Notes: a model not told the origin generated them from the letters alone. Numbered from the stretch's first letter, positions 12,501 to 24,345 are shown. The stretch is 33,664 nucleotides of DNA from Hypholoma sublateritium FD-334 SS-4 (GCA_000827495.1 KN817737.1:1-33664); one strand, 5' to 3'. Translations and numbers: made by a program.

Positions 12501-12932
12501 CGTCAGGCGGGATTCAAACTGCGCGAGAATCATTGTAATATTCCTCGGGCTGCGTCTTCTTGGTTAGAATTCCATTTATCCAGAATATATGGATCGCATC
12601 CCCTTGAATTCCAGCACCACTGTCCGCGTTCTGTCTATCTCTCCCAATTCGTCTCCAGTTTTGATGGGCGTGACTGAGACGACCTGGCATTCATACCCAA
12701 TGTCTTCGATAAGCGTCACTACTGAGTCCACGAGGGCGTTTCTGGCGATAACCACCGACGCTGACTTTCCAAGCTGGTTGACGGAGATTTCAGAGACGCC
12801 CTCGATCTCCGAGACGGCTTCAGTAATTGCGCGCACGCATGCTACACACGTCATCCCACCGACGGCAAGCTGTACTGCGCTAGGTATTTCCGAGCATGCC
12901 TCGATGATCTGGCCCATGTTGTCCTTTTCCAT
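9554..12932 (-). CDS. P1B-type copper/heavy-metal-transporting ATPase (one in-frame stop)
   Basis: Membrane pump that would use ATP to move Cu+ or a related soft metal into a secretory compartment or out of the cell. The ATG at 12932 gives an N-terminal metal-binding domain (GGMTCVACV, CxxC at residues 29-32). A second HMA-like domain follows (LEFKGM ... [16 protein letters not shown]), but its CxxC is missing. Then come the helices ([40 protein letters not shown]), the actuator LTGES (about 11380), VIACPCGIG in TM6 (10910-10950), the phosphorylation motif DKTGTLTEG (about 10770), SASSHPL and [10 protein letters not shown] (9940-9970), and the last helices ending LAMALS at TGA 9554-9556. Downstream exons: to 12111, 12057-11953, 11900-11753, 11710-11275, 11215-11019, 10966-10140, 10074-9934, 9882-9727, 9670-9554; all phases agree. 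Total about 965 aa, normal for the family. Odd: in-frame TAA at 11619-11621 where the family has Glu, and no clear GT donor for the first intron near 12590. Confidence 0.88.
11619..11621 (-). other. In-frame TAA in metal ATPase
   Basis: On the minus strand the frame reads [16 protein letters not shown]. The same frame continues past the stop through [15 protein letters not shown] and LTGES with correct splice phases. There is no GT donor between the preceding conserved residues and the TAA, so it cannot be hidden in an intron. Either a nonsense mutation or a consensus error. Confidence 0.75.
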
Positions 12933-12949
12933 GGCCGTTTGGAGCAAGC

Positions 12950-15131
12950 GCCCGGCGGCGAGGTGTCGACTGCAAAGTAGGAATGTGATGGGGAATTGGG
13001 TCGGAGTCGACGCTAAAATGACTCATGGGCCATTTGCATTATTTATACGGTATCAGGGACCTATTATTGTGCCCCTATCTGACAGATGAATTTTTCAGCG
13101 TTGTGGGGGAAGATTGTCCGATTGGGCAGCCGAATTACCTTCCCGTTGACCTTGAGTCTGATACCCTTCCGTCATGGGAGAGTCATAGTATTCTTGATAG
13201 ACCAGCCGCAGCGTGTGATAGGGCCTCATGCCGAGTGAGCTGGCAATACCTACATGTCAAAGTAACTAGTCGACGACATCCTGAAGATTAATTAACTCAG
13301 CGCTATTAAACAGTTACAGGGCAATGAAAAGTACCTGCAGTCCTGGCGTTCGGCCGCTCTNATCAAAAGGGGAGAAACGGACTGTCTGGTGAGTTGCCTG
13401 GGAACTATCAATAAAAAGCTTCGACGCGCAGCTCGAGTGGTGTACACCGTGTCATGGAACCCAACTCCGAGTACCGGATCTATGATGACCGTCGGCCATA
13501 TTAACATTGATGTAGGAATTTCATTTTTCGCACTGGCGCAATAATGGGTTAGAATGTCGCGCTGGCTTTGAAATACGTAGAAAGAGCCAACCTATGGTAA
13601 GGCACTCTAGAAATTGTTTGTGAAGAAAAGTACAGGAGATGTCATTGAAGAAAGCTTTTGAGACGAACTTTAGATCTTAGTTTGCGAAATTCGGAGCAAA
13701 GTTCGAAAGCTACACGGTTGACTCGGAGACATTGATGGGAAGTGCATATGTCCTTTGTGCTGACCTCCAAGAACGCTCCTGCGGACGTAAACATAGCCCA
13801 CAGTAAACGTAAATTGAAATGTACACCAGTACATTAAGCACGAGTTCCTCGGCAAATGAGACATACGTTGGCCATGCATCACGCTTCGAGCACCAACATA
13901 GGGTTTTGCGTCTGACCAAAACGACAACCACCATCCTGCGAAGCAATCATAAAAGGCTGACATCCTGCGACCGCTGCGTATGGCCCTGCTGCTCCCCAGA
14001 AGTATTTCCAAGATTTCAGTCCTGGCGTGAATTTGGTAGGTCGAGATAGGGAGGCACNGTGACGTGGCGTCAGTAATGGCGGGAAGTGACAGCACAAATA
14101 CCCAGCGCTCAGCCCCATAGACACGGTCGAGTGCACCAGAATCAGAACAATAGGGAAATCTGATGGAAAATGGCAGACTCCTGTGACACGAACATATCGA
14201 GCGGAGGATAGATGGTGCGAGGTTGTGAGATTTGATCTTCGAATTTTCACGGAAATTGTCGAAACTGATGGGCACAAGTTTGATTTTTCAAGGTATCACT
14301 TATGGCAAAGGACCACCAGCTTTGGAGGAACAGAGGGCAGCGACTACGCGCTGGTTAACGACTCGGAGGAGGGAGCCGGAGGGCTCAGAGTTCCGGACCT
14401 CGCCGAATCAGAGTCGGCAACGTGCGGGTCGGCTGCCCAATGCGCAACGGCATCGACCTGCATCGACTAAAATGTGCCTGCTTGCCCATGTACCGCGGAG
14501 TGGTACTCCTGAGGTACAACCCACGATGCACATAAGTTTGCTCAATCTATTAAGACAATCTATGAACTTCTATCAAACTTTTACGGAGGTTTCACGGTAC
14601 GCATGCTGGTGGCACTCGGACAAAGGTCCGTTCATGGCCCATCCCAAGCCCATCCCCATCCCAAATTGAGAACGCCTCGCATCTGCCACGTACGTTTCTA
14701 ATTTCTTCGGGATCTCCTAGTTCAGGCTCTTCTGTGCTTGAGGAGCAGGCCTGGGGCATTGGCTGTGTTTGGAATAGATTTGGTGGGACAATCCTATAGA
14801 ACTTAGAAGGCGAAACGACAGATAAGAGTACTTGAACCCAAATCAACAGTACGAGATAAATTTGCGATTGACCAGCATGAGCGCCTCGAGTTGGAGAGAC
14901 GTGCAGTTGGTATGACTGCATAGTGAAGTTTACACATCAGCATGTACCACCCAAAATAATGGACAAAAACCGGAAGCTATCTAGTCGTGAGGCAATAACT
15001 GTCTCAGCTCTCTCATTTTAAGATTGGACATGATTATTGTCGACGTGCACTCGCTATTTACATGATTTGTACAAGATTTGTAGTCGCTTCTCGAGAGTCA
15101 CTGCCATAACCTACAATCCTTTCATCTTGCA
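12950..15131. other. Unassigned region with minus-strand coding-like debris
   Basis: Minus-strand open frames at 13292-13507, 13670-14277 and 14592-14921 contain hydrophobic stretches (for example IYLVLLIWVQVLLSVV near 14840 and VLILVHSTVSMGL near 14130). They have CT-rich and AG-ended junctions that could be splice sites. I could not join them into one reading frame with a recognisable family. They may be a decayed membrane-protein gene between the ATPase and the monooxygenase. No function is proposed. Confidence 0.3.
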
Positions 15132-17657
15132 TCAATATCTTGGTCCAAATATACCCTCTTCCATGGCTTTAATCTCTGTTGGAGGGGGGATAAAACAACG
15201 TCAGTTCTTATCAGGGAGTGGTAGAATTGTTACTCACGAAGTGCAATATGTTTTGAATGGAATCGACACAACGCAAGGTTGCCTGACAAGAAGCAAAAAA
15301 AGGACATAAGCAACGTGTGAAAGCGCGTACAGATAAACGCTCTGCATACCGAACATGTACCACAGTCCGTGTACACCAGTATCACGCCAGGCCGCGTTTA
15401 TTTCTCCTTCTTCGTCGAGGCCGCCTATTGGCTTTAACTTCTTCGTGACGTCATCGCCACACAAGCGGCGGAATTGCTCGACGGGATTACCTAGCCTGTC
15501 GACCAATATGATATCAGCGTTTTTAATAAGTATTAAGTGAATATATTGGTTGATTATTGCTGACCCAGTGGCGAAGAGTACCACATCGGCATCGAGCGTT
15601 GTGCCGTTCTTGAATTTGAGGCCCGTCTCTGTGAAGGTTTCGATCTCGCTGTCGTTCTTCAGCCTGATCTTCCCTTCTGCGATGAGCCCGCTTCCTCCCG
15701 TATCTGTGCACATTTTGGTTAAGATTGTGATAACGTCGACGTAAAACAACAGCACACCGAGGTAATAGCCACCTGCTCTACTCCACGCCAGTAAACCAAA
15801 TCCGGATCCCCTGACGCCCAAGTTGGTCCGGAACCCTACTTTGTGCAGAGATTCTATAAGATCCCTGGTGGTGACATGATCATCAGAAGGCTGCGAATGG
15901 TAGATAAACGAGGGAAAACAATGCGTACTTATCCATTTCAGCGACAATGTCGACGCGTCTCTTGGTCAACGGGACGGACATATAGTNCGGGAAGGAGGCA
16001 TTGAATCTGTCAACATCTTCCACAGGAGGTGCGCCCTCGGCGTATGCGTCTGAAGAGTTTGACAATGAGACACACTCCATTAACTGGCTTCGATATTGCA
16101 CGTACCTTTGAAGAGCACGTCCCAGCCATTCTTGGTAGACATAATATAGGTCGATCCTCTTTGGAACATCGTGACATCTAGAAAGCACTATCAGTAAGAT
16201 GGTCATCCAATTATTGAGTCGCTGAGTTACGAACCAACGCTATTTTGATAGTAGTCAACAGCGATATCGTGAGCTTTTCACAAAAGCAGATTAGCCACGA
16301 CAAACCATTGAAGAGCCGTGATCGCTACCCTGAAGTACAGGCCCCGATAACGACAACCTTCTTGCCAGCATGGTCGGTAGCGCGTTTGTGTTCAGTAGAA
16401 TGGAGAACTTCCCCTTGTATATGTCCTATTCGAGCATACCAAAATATCGGCTGTAAGTGAAGTTGCAGATTCTAGAAGTCAAATTACTCACCCGACCAGG
16501 GATGTCAGGAATATTCGGCACTCCGCTGCCTATTCCGGTGCAAGATACGACGTGGTTGACGGTGAGTTGCCTTTGCGAGCCATCTCCCCGCGTCACAGAA
16601 ACATGCCACTTATTGGTCGCCTTATCCTGCTCAACCTTCTTGACGGTCGATGACATCCATACGTTTAGTTCTAGAGAGTCGGCGTAGAATTCGAGCCAAT
16701 TCGCGAGCTGGCCAAAGACACCTTTAATCTTCGTATGTCTCTCTGGGATTTGAGAAGTCTCTTTACCTTCATCGCAGGGGTATAAACCGGCCACGTTAGT
16801 GGAAATCTTGTGGAAAAGTCAATGAGCCATTCANAGATATACATGTTCCTCAAAACTCACGGAATGTATGGCATGTGGTCATACCCTGCATGGATTAACA
16901 GTGCGTCAGTCAATCAGACCGGTCATACATGGCGTGTGNACCCACAGACAGGATCGTGCAGACACAGCGCCTCGTATCTGTTCCTCCANTNGTCGCCAAT
17001 CCGCNNATTGCGCTCGACGGCCAGCGTTGGAACGTCAAGGTACTTCAAGCGCGCCGCGATGTCGAGCCCGCTCTGCCCCGCGCCGATGATGAGCACCGCC
17101 GGGTCGCCGTCCAGGAACTCGACCTCGCGCTGGCGCTGCGCAGCCCACTTCCCATGGTTCGGCTCCTGGTTTCGCAGCGGACCCACCTTCTCCGGGAACG
17201 CCGTCAGGCTCTCGAGGTTCGTGAACACGACGTGCGCCTTCCACGCGCCGCCCGCGGTCGGGACGAGGCGCGCGATGCCCGTCGCCGCACCCGTCNCGGT
17301 CGCGAAGTCGAACATGAGACTGATCCACGCGAGGTCGGGGAACGGCTGCTGCAGCTGCACGTACGCCTCGCGCAGGCGGAGGTCGTGCAGCTGCGCCGGC
17401 GCGAGGCGGTCGGCGAGGACGGCATGTATCTTCTCCNTGCCGTGGAAGGTGTGGAATTCCCATGTCAGCGCCAGCATGTCGCGCCAGAAGCCGTCGGGGA
17501 GGATGAGTGCNCTGAGAGCGGTGGCATCGCCGCTGCTCGCAGCGGCGGAGAAAGACGAGAACCATTCTGCTGCGACGAGTTTNACATCAAGATCAGGTGC
17601 CAGGGACGCGCCGAGGTGGTCCAATGTGGGGAGCGGATAATCAGGAAAGTCGATCAT
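15132..17657 (-). CDS. NTF2-like domain plus flavin-containing monooxygenase (FMO/YUCCA-like)
   Basis: Predicted cytosolic FAD- and NADPH-dependent monooxygenase, 13 exons, about 598 aa. Exons: 17657-16946, 16885-16861, 16806-16767, 16707-16497, 16425-16330, 16273-16235, 16177-16106, 16049-15929, 15864-15758, 15703-15565, 15495-15350, 15282-15238, 15175-15132. Residues 1-170 form an NTF2/SnoaL-like domain (FWRDMLALTWEFHTFHG, PDLAWISLMFDFAT). Next is the FAD-binding motif IIGAGQSGLDIAARLKYLD (about 190), then RIGDXWRNRYEALCLHDPVW, YDHMPYIPFPLTWPVYTPA, the second nucleotide-binding motif VVVIGACTSAHDIA (about 352-366) and FATG (about 520). The C-terminus reads GLWYMFGNLALCRFHSKHIA ... IFGPRY. 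Length and order match the basidiomycete family, which fixes the start at 17657. Odd: the exon 4 donor is GTCGGG, because the better GTGAGT 5 nt on breaks the frame, and exon 5 has one G too many in the GGG at 16328-16330. Substrate unknown; no sign of a metabolite cluster. Confidence 0.93.
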
Positions 17658-18795
17658 TTGATCAAACTGCGGGGTAATAGGGGTAAATGGGCAGCAAAAA
17701 GAGGACAGAATGGCAATATCCCATCGTGGGGGAACATGTTTCTTATACAATATTTGAGAACCGGCATCGCTTAACTCACCTTCCCGTCGCCACATCCCAT
17801 TATGAAAGTTAAGAATGAGCGTAATAAACCAGGCTATCGTGAGCGAATCGTGAAGCTGGTCACATGGGTATTATTAATATCAGTACATGGAGGAGTCGGA
17901 AGGACCTCTACTATTAATTAATTAAATACTAACACTGGCCTTGGTATGAAGAAAGGTTCTTCTATCTTAACCACTACGAAAGCTTGCATATCGGCCCAGC
18001 TCAATGGAGCTCAAGACTAAAGAAGCAACGAAGGAATATAGTCATCGAACTCACATCCAATTACACGGAACAAACTTACATCACTCCCAGGAACATCCGC
18101 GGAAAAGATCGCACATCCCATGAAGCAGCCCAATCGTGGAAACGTTATTTCATTTTTCATTGCAGGTAGACTGTAGTCTTTGAGAACAGGTGCACGGAAC
18201 AGTATAGATCGTGGATGATGATGGAGGGTGATTGTAGGTGGGGTGTTATACAGTGGATACGACAGTATTGTCAGATTCACCGAGGGCTATGCCTTCGGTA
18301 GCGCTGGTGTATATAGGAGAAAGAGGAACAACAGGGTGAAAGGACCGAGAACCAGAAGATGGATATACAAAAAGCGAATAAGATGAACAGTCCTCTTTAA
18401 GGTGCACTTTATGCAACTCCGAACAGCCGTAGAAGAATAAGATACAGCTGGACGACGTACACTTGGAGGAAGGGCGATAGCGCANTGGAAGACAGGAGCC
18501 CCAGTTGCGATGACGCAGTCAAGGTAGAGACTAGTACGAATTTGTTGGCAGTATCTCTAGGCACGGCACCAGGGGACGGCGTCGGCAGATCTGCGGAAAC
18601 ATCGTCAGAGGCAGAAGACGAGCGCGCGGATGATGTAACCGATAAGGACGAGTCAACGTGGATGTCAATCGACGGATCAGCGAGATAAGAGTGGGAAACG
18701 TGGATGGGGGTGGCAGTTGGTGACGAGCAAGGCGGATGATTTTGATCAGTGGGATGATTTTGCGCAATCTGTTCTGTTCCATCGCCGCCATCTAG
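17658..18795. other. Intergenic region, FMO 5' flank and BCS1-like 3' flank
   Basis: This separates the FMO start from the BCS1-like stop, both on the minus strand, so it must hold the FMO promoter and the BCS1-like terminator. I see no open frame with coding character. One N lies at 18485. I cannot place a TATA box with confidence. Confidence 0.45.
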
Positions 18796-20934
18796 TCATG
18801 ACACTTCACCCCAGGACGACTCAGAAACCGACGACGACGTGGGGGACCGCGGACGAGCCACAGGGGGTACGTTCTCGTCGTCGCTGTCGGTCGAATCACC
18901 GTCCTTGGAGGACTCCTCGTCCACCTCCTTGCTCTCTGCCTTGGTATCGTCCTTCGAATCTGCATCGTCGTCCTTCGGCTCCGTAGCATCGTCATCCTTG
19001 TCCTTGCCCTTCTTTTTCTGCTCCTCCTCCTTGTCCTTCAGCTGCTGGCGCATCTTCTCCAGCTCGTCCTCCTTCTCCTTCTCGGCGAGGAGCGCCTTGA
19101 AGCGCTCGAGCTCCTGGTCTTTCTTGTCCTGCGCCTTCTTGGCCTTGTCCTTCTCCTGTGCCTCCTTCTTGCGTTTCTCGCGCTGAGACAGACGATTAGC
19201 CCCGCGCCCACGGAGTGACACATGGAAAGCAGGAACGACACATACCTGCGCCTTTTCGCGGATCTCGCGTGCCTCCTTCTCGCGCTTCAGCCGCTCGCGC
19301 ATGTCGCGCTCGCCCTGCACCCATGCCTCGACGCCGTTCGCCGCGGCTTCAGGCTGCGACTTGTGCTTCAGGAGGTCTACCAGCCATGCACATCAGCACC
19401 GCACCGATGACAGACAGCCGGTAACAGAAAAACACGCACATCCTTGGAGTCCCGCCACGCTGAACTCGTCGTTGGGGAGGCCGTCTGCGAACTTCTTTGC
19501 GAGCGCAGCAAGCGTGCGCTTGTCCAGCAGCTTGACCTTCGTCAGGGATGGGTCCGGTGGCGGGGGCAGGTACGCCGTGTTCGTCGCGCCGAATTGGTCC
19601 TTATCGAGCACGGCCGCCACCGGAGTGGGTGCGGGTGGTCCAGAAAGAGTGGGCGGCGGGGGCGACGCAGCGCCGTTGGACGAAGCGAGCGTCGGCGACG
19701 TCGCACCGGAGAGGAGAGAGGTGGCGGACGATGCGAAGCTCGTCGAGAGCGACCACAGCGACGGCGGGGTGAGGATGGCACCGGGCGTCTCAGCGCGAGG
19801 CCGGGCCTAGGCCGCCGGGGCCGGCACGAAGGTGCGCACCTTGCCGTTGCGGTCCTGGACTTGCAGGTTCGCGTCGATGTCGAGCGACTCGAGCTCGGCG
19901 TCGGACACGGGCGGCTCGTCCTCCTCCTCGCACGGGAAGAAGTTGCGGAAGAGCGCCTCCGCCTGCCACTTGCTCGCGTTCTTGAACTCGACCCAGACGT
20001 CCATGCGGCCCGGGNGTGACAGCGCGGGATCGAGCCGCTCGAGGTGGTTCGTCGTCCTATCAGCGCAGTAAGCTTTTAGGCTGTGGNGTNGCAATATGGC
20101 AAAAGNACTCACGCAAATAATAGCCGGCCTTCCGACGCGGCGACGCCGTCGAGCGCATTCAGCAGCCCNCTCAAGCTGAGGGTGTTCATATCCGACAGNC
20201 CGTCGCTGCGCCCGTAGCGTCTCCGCCTGCTGGGCCCGAGGCCACCGAAGGACGGGAATGCGGTCGAGTCCATGCCGCCGCCTGAGTTTTGATTGTCGCC
20301 GGCCCCGCCTGCGTCGTGGTCAAGTGAGTCATCATCCCGGTTCGTGCTCCTCACAAACGCCGCATCAAGATCCTCCAGCAGCAGCACGCAGCGGGCGGGC
20401 ACCCGGCCCATGAGCGCAGTTAAAGGGTTATCGGAGATCCAAGATGCAGAGAGGGAAACAACATAAATGTCCAGCTGCAGCTGGCCTGCAAGTGCGTGGA
20501 TGAGGGACGATTTGCCGGAGCCAGGGACACCGTGCAAAAGGTAGCCACGCCGGAAGGGGATACCGCAGTCTGCATACCACTTCGGAGCAAGGTTAGTCCA
20601 TATTCATGGGCACGGGGGGCATAGCTTACTTTCTCGCTTTTCAGGAAGTCTCTCGCATCATCCAAGAGCATCTCCTTCACACCAGGATTTAGCACAATAC
20701 TTTACATGGGACGCTTATGCCTCGAGTCGGTCCATCGCCACGCCGTGGGCGTCTGCGGGGACGAAGAGGAGCCCCCGGGACCCGCACTTCTCGTTGTTGT
20801 TTCGAACTCGCGCGAACGTTGCCACTCAGGTCGGCGGGACAGCCATAGCATCAGCCAGTCGTACGGGAAGTCCTCTTCGCTGAAATGGGCTGTGAGGAAG
20901 AATGTGGGCGTCCTCACGGGGATCAGTCCTGTAT
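18796..20934 (-). CDS. BCS1-like AAA ATPase, disrupted (two in-frame stops, partial N-domain)
   Basis: Mitochondrial BCS1 proteins are AAA ATPases of the inner membrane; fungi carry many BCS1-like paralogues. Exons: about 20934-20630, 20579-20113, 20056-19440, 19376-19246, 19182-18796, with phases consistent. Exon 1 gives FFLTAHFSEEDFPYDWLMLW and WRWTDSRHKRPM.SIVLNPG. Exon 2 has Walker A GVPGSGKSS (about 20525), Walker B CVLLLEDLDAAF (about 20370) and LNALDGVAASEGRLLFA. Exon 3 has TTNHLERLDPALSXPGRMDV, then EFKNASKWQAEALFRNFFP, followed by a Ser/Pro-rich linker and DEFSVAGLQG. Exons 4-5 are a Lys/Glu-rich coiled tail ending SESSWGEVS. Odd: about 80-100 residues normally between REFETTTRSAGPG and WRWTDSRHKRP are missing, no exon encoding the N-terminal transmembrane part is visible upstream, and stops occur at 20702-20704 (TAA) and 19807-19809 (TAG). 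The AAA core is otherwise intact. Confidence 0.88.
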
Positions 20935-22060
20935 AGCACAGCCGGTCAGATCAACGGAGAGAGCGAGACAGCAGAATGAGTTTCGGACGCACCTGACTAC
21001 GCACGCCGGGAGCAGTTCGTTATGCCGGCATAGTGTGATTTGATGAGACGATGGTAGGTGCACACTTTGGGCCAAACGTCAGATATTCAGACGCTATTGG
21101 GAGAGCGCTGCTGAGCTCTGTACGGATTCTGGGGCGCAAACGATGAGGCTAAAATAGGAGGGGGTGGCGAGGAATGCAGGATCATTTCGTCGCCGTCGGA
21201 AGCGCAAGGTGTGGGACGTCGCGTACAGGAAGGTCGCTTACATAACCACTTCTTTTCCCGCACCGTCGCCTAATGATTCCCCAGCTTGTTTCCAAATTCC
21301 CGCACCCAACATCAATATCCTTAGATGCAGACAAGACAATGCGTGCGCCCGGCGCCTCCGACGTGGAATCGCTCATGACCGCACTTATAGTGTAAGATTC
21401 AGACGCCACACGCCGCGTTCCACGTATGGGCGCAGGTGCACGCCCCCGTGGCTGTTTCTTTTTCCTCCTATTCCTCCGAGTACTTGGAATTGGTTCTCCC
21501 GAACATAAGCGATTTCACACCCACTCAAAAACGAACGCTGTGATACGATGACGGTCAACAGTTCGATTCTGACACAGATTCTGGCCAGCTGGAGGTGTGT
21601 GCTCCTGAGTGTTCTTGCGGTGTAGTGATGCTGACCAAGTGCTATGGCAGCCGCAGCAGCCAAGGACACCCCGCTCGAGCCACGTCGACGCCGACGAAGG
21701 CCCGAGCACCGCACCCCTGGAGGCACCAGCCCCACTTGTCTGTCGTCACATCGACGAACGGATTCCAGGCAGTACCCGCCAGCGCCTAGCGTGCTGGAAA
21801 CTCGTGTGTATTTCCGCTGACGGACAATGCCTGAGAAGCTGCTGTATCGCGGTTGCGTGAGTCTTAACAGTGCGTATCCGTGTTCTGGAGCGTCGACTGG
21901 CCTCTATTCTACGATATTAGCATCAGCTCACTGTGTATTTGTCCCTAGCATAATAAACTGCCCAGCATGGTATAGCACCCGTTAACTATCAAGGCATGCA
22001 ACGCGCTCGGCACACATTCAGGCTCGTACATCAACTTACGTGGCCTGTCAATCGTGATGC
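20935..22060. other. No assignable gene; 5' side of BCS1-like
   Basis: The missing N-terminal exon(s) of the BCS1-like gene would be expected here on the minus strand. I looked for a mitochondrial-targeting or transmembrane segment joined to the acceptor before FFLTAHF (the sequence ...CTATACAG near 20934) and found none. The short open frames at 21164-21860 have no recognisable motif. Confidence 0.4.
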
Positions 22061-22061
22061 G

Positions 22062-23400
22062 CAGGATCAGCCCATCGCACAAGCCGAGCTACTCGCACAC
22101 GCAGCCGCCGTTCGCCAGTACCCGCCGAACCCCGCGCAGATCGTGTCGTTCGACCAGTAGGGGCACATTATTCTGAGCGTCTTCGCGGAGGAAATCAAGG
22201 AGGCCGCCGATGTGCGCCCGAGCACCGCGGAAACGCAGGCGCATGTAAAGGCGGGCGAACCGGACGACGCAACGCCGCGGAGACGTCGACAGCTCCGTCG
22301 TGATGTAGAGCCGTCCGTTGAAGAACGAGGAGTGGAGTCCGAGCGACTCGGAACTCGGCGTCGAGGTGTCGACAATTCAGAGAAAGGCGGCGGTGGAGTC
22401 GGTGTGGTATCTACCATGCGTTGCGGACTGGTTTGGGATGTGCGTGCATCTATTTTCTGGCTTCGTTTGTGCTCATGGTTGGCGGGTTATCCAGTTCAGA
22501 GAATCACGCAGCGTAGTATGTGTCTTGCCGCCAACCGACGGCGTTACGGTATATATTTGTGAATGTAATGTGTTTAGTTCCGCTCCATTTCGTTGATGCT
22601 TGCGCATATAGCTGGAAACCCGGCGTTTATGCGAGACGAGAGCAAAGAACTCGCCGTACGTGTACACGATGAATATACGTCCGATTTGAAGTGTATGTCT
22701 GCCGTAAATCTAATAAAATCCAGGTGGCGGCCCTGATGTGTTTGTGTCCGATATTTGCACATGTAAGCCGTACTTGATGTACGCGATCGAGGAGTGTATT
22801 CGTGGGGCGCAAAAGGGTGCGTTAGTATCCTTTATATTTTAATATATTCTGTTGATGGTATGATATGTGTACGAGTAGGCGGTGTGGGCGTAGTTGTATA
22901 CTTCAGAAAGCTCTCGGTGAAGTCACCAAGCACGTATCTACTCTCTTGTATTCCTCATCAACTGACCGACTCCCCAGGTACTTCGTGTACAACCTGCTCA
23001 AGCGCATCGGCGACTCCGCGGACAAGTACTTCAAGTCCACGCAGCTCATTGCATGCGTGAAGGACGCGCGATTCCGGGCGCTCATTCCCAACTCATGCCC
23101 GACATTCTGTTCTGGCTCGTTATTACCAAGATCGACAAGATGATCAGCATGGGCGATGTGAAGGAAGACACGGCTGCGAAGAGCAGGATCCGCATCTTGA
23201 AGCAGTACGCTGTTCTTGGTGCGTGTTCTATGTCCATTTTCTGGGTGAATGTGTGGCTGACAATTTGTGCAGACCATCTCATCACGCCCGTCCCCATGTG
23301 AAGATCGCGTTGGCTATTTTTGAGGAGGAAACAGGTCACGGAGGCTCACCTGTTCAGGACTGTTGTACGCACCTTGGAGGAGACGGAGCATTGATTTGGG
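22062..23400 (+). pseudogene. Frame-broken relic of a multi-exon gene, family unknown
   Basis: Protein-like pieces occur in order on the plus strand. 22075-22290: LLAHAAAVRQYPPNPAQIVS, then a TAG, then GHIILSVFAEEIKEAADV and STAETQAHVKAGEPDDATP. 22300-22440 in another frame: RPLKNEEWSPSDSELGVEV then STIQRKAAVESVWYLPCVAD, preceded by a TAG. 22979-23095, after a consensus acceptor CCCCAG: YFVYNLLKRIGDSADKYFKS and TQLIACVKDARFRALIPNS. 23096-23218 after a one-base shift: PDILFWLVITKIDKMISMGD then VKEDTAAKSRIRILKQYAVL. 23272 on: DHLITPVP and EAHLFRTVVRTLEETEH. The amino-acid composition and GC-rich codons look like a real alpha-helical protein. I do not recognise the family. At least two stops and two frameshifts suggest a pseudogene. 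Confidence 0.45.
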
Positions 23401-24340
23401 TAACTATTTTTTAATTGATCAAAAAAAATTATAATATAATTGTACATGCTCTTTTGAGGTGACCCGAAACATCGGCTGCCTGGGGTGACTGTCGAAGGTC
23501 GCTGCAACCCACAAAGGGAGAATGCGTCCAGAAGTGATATAATACCGCTTTGGTCCCTAGTGGGTGATATATGAATCCATGGCGCACCCCCGTCCCCTCA
23601 CTTGCTTCAAATCAAGGCAACATGTTTGTGCCCGCCCACAACCAGTACCACCTGCCGGCGCCTGAACCGGCGCACTATAATTACATTCTGGTTAGCGCAT
23701 TTACAGCATACATTATTACGAGAAGCATATGGTTCCATTTACTTCGATGCATCCTACATCGCAGTGAAGAAATAGGCAGGGGCGGCGTACCACGCGGGTG
23801 GGCTGCGCGAGGAGAGCGGGCAGCCCACAGGAGTGATGCCTGCGTCCTACACCGCGTCAGATATTCGATTCGCGCCAGAAGCACGTCGGACGCGTCCGTG
23901 TCAAGGCGCGTCCGCTCTGGAGTTGGCGGCCCGGATGCGCCGTGCGTATAGGCCGCTGACAATCGCAACGCGCAGCGACGGTGGCGAGGTGATTTGATTT
24001 CCAGTCATCTTTGCACAGAAGCATCTCTGGACACCTTCATGCGATTTCGGTTCTATAGAAATCAACAACATCTGCAGCGGCAACACTCCAGGTGAAGGCA
24101 GACGGTGGGCATCACGGACGAAGAACCAAAGTGAGTAGTAGCTAAGTACGTAACATATACTGCCCGCAGGCAGGTTTCCATTGTCTGGTGTAATACAAAT
24201 GTAGCGTGGAGTTTCGCGAAAGAATAATATACAGGAAATTGGACCATTCTTTCGAAGACAAGGAATATTCTGTCTTGTCGTCGCCCAATGTTCGCCGATA
24301 TACGGAACAATGGTATTGGAACATTGCATAACAGCAGCGG
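23401..24340. other. Intergenic; one short possible coding patch
   Basis: A plus-strand patch near 23615-23690 reads NMFVPAHNQYHLPAPEPAHY, which is protein-like, but has no partner exon that I can join. The rest shows no gene, repeat or RNA that I recognise. Confidence 0.3.
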
Positions 24341-24345
24341 CGTGA

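Noticed and set aside
13670..14921. Weak resemblance of minus-strand pieces to a fungal wax-synthase/MBOAT membrane protein
   Set aside because: Only short hydrophobic stretches and an FWG triplet match, frames cannot be joined, and no catalytic His motif is visible.
20699..20731. A 31-nt intron hiding the TAA in the BCS1-like gene (GTAAAG...GTGAAG)
   Set aside because: The bases it would remove encode SIVLNPGVK, which is conserved in the family, so the TAA is a true in-frame stop.
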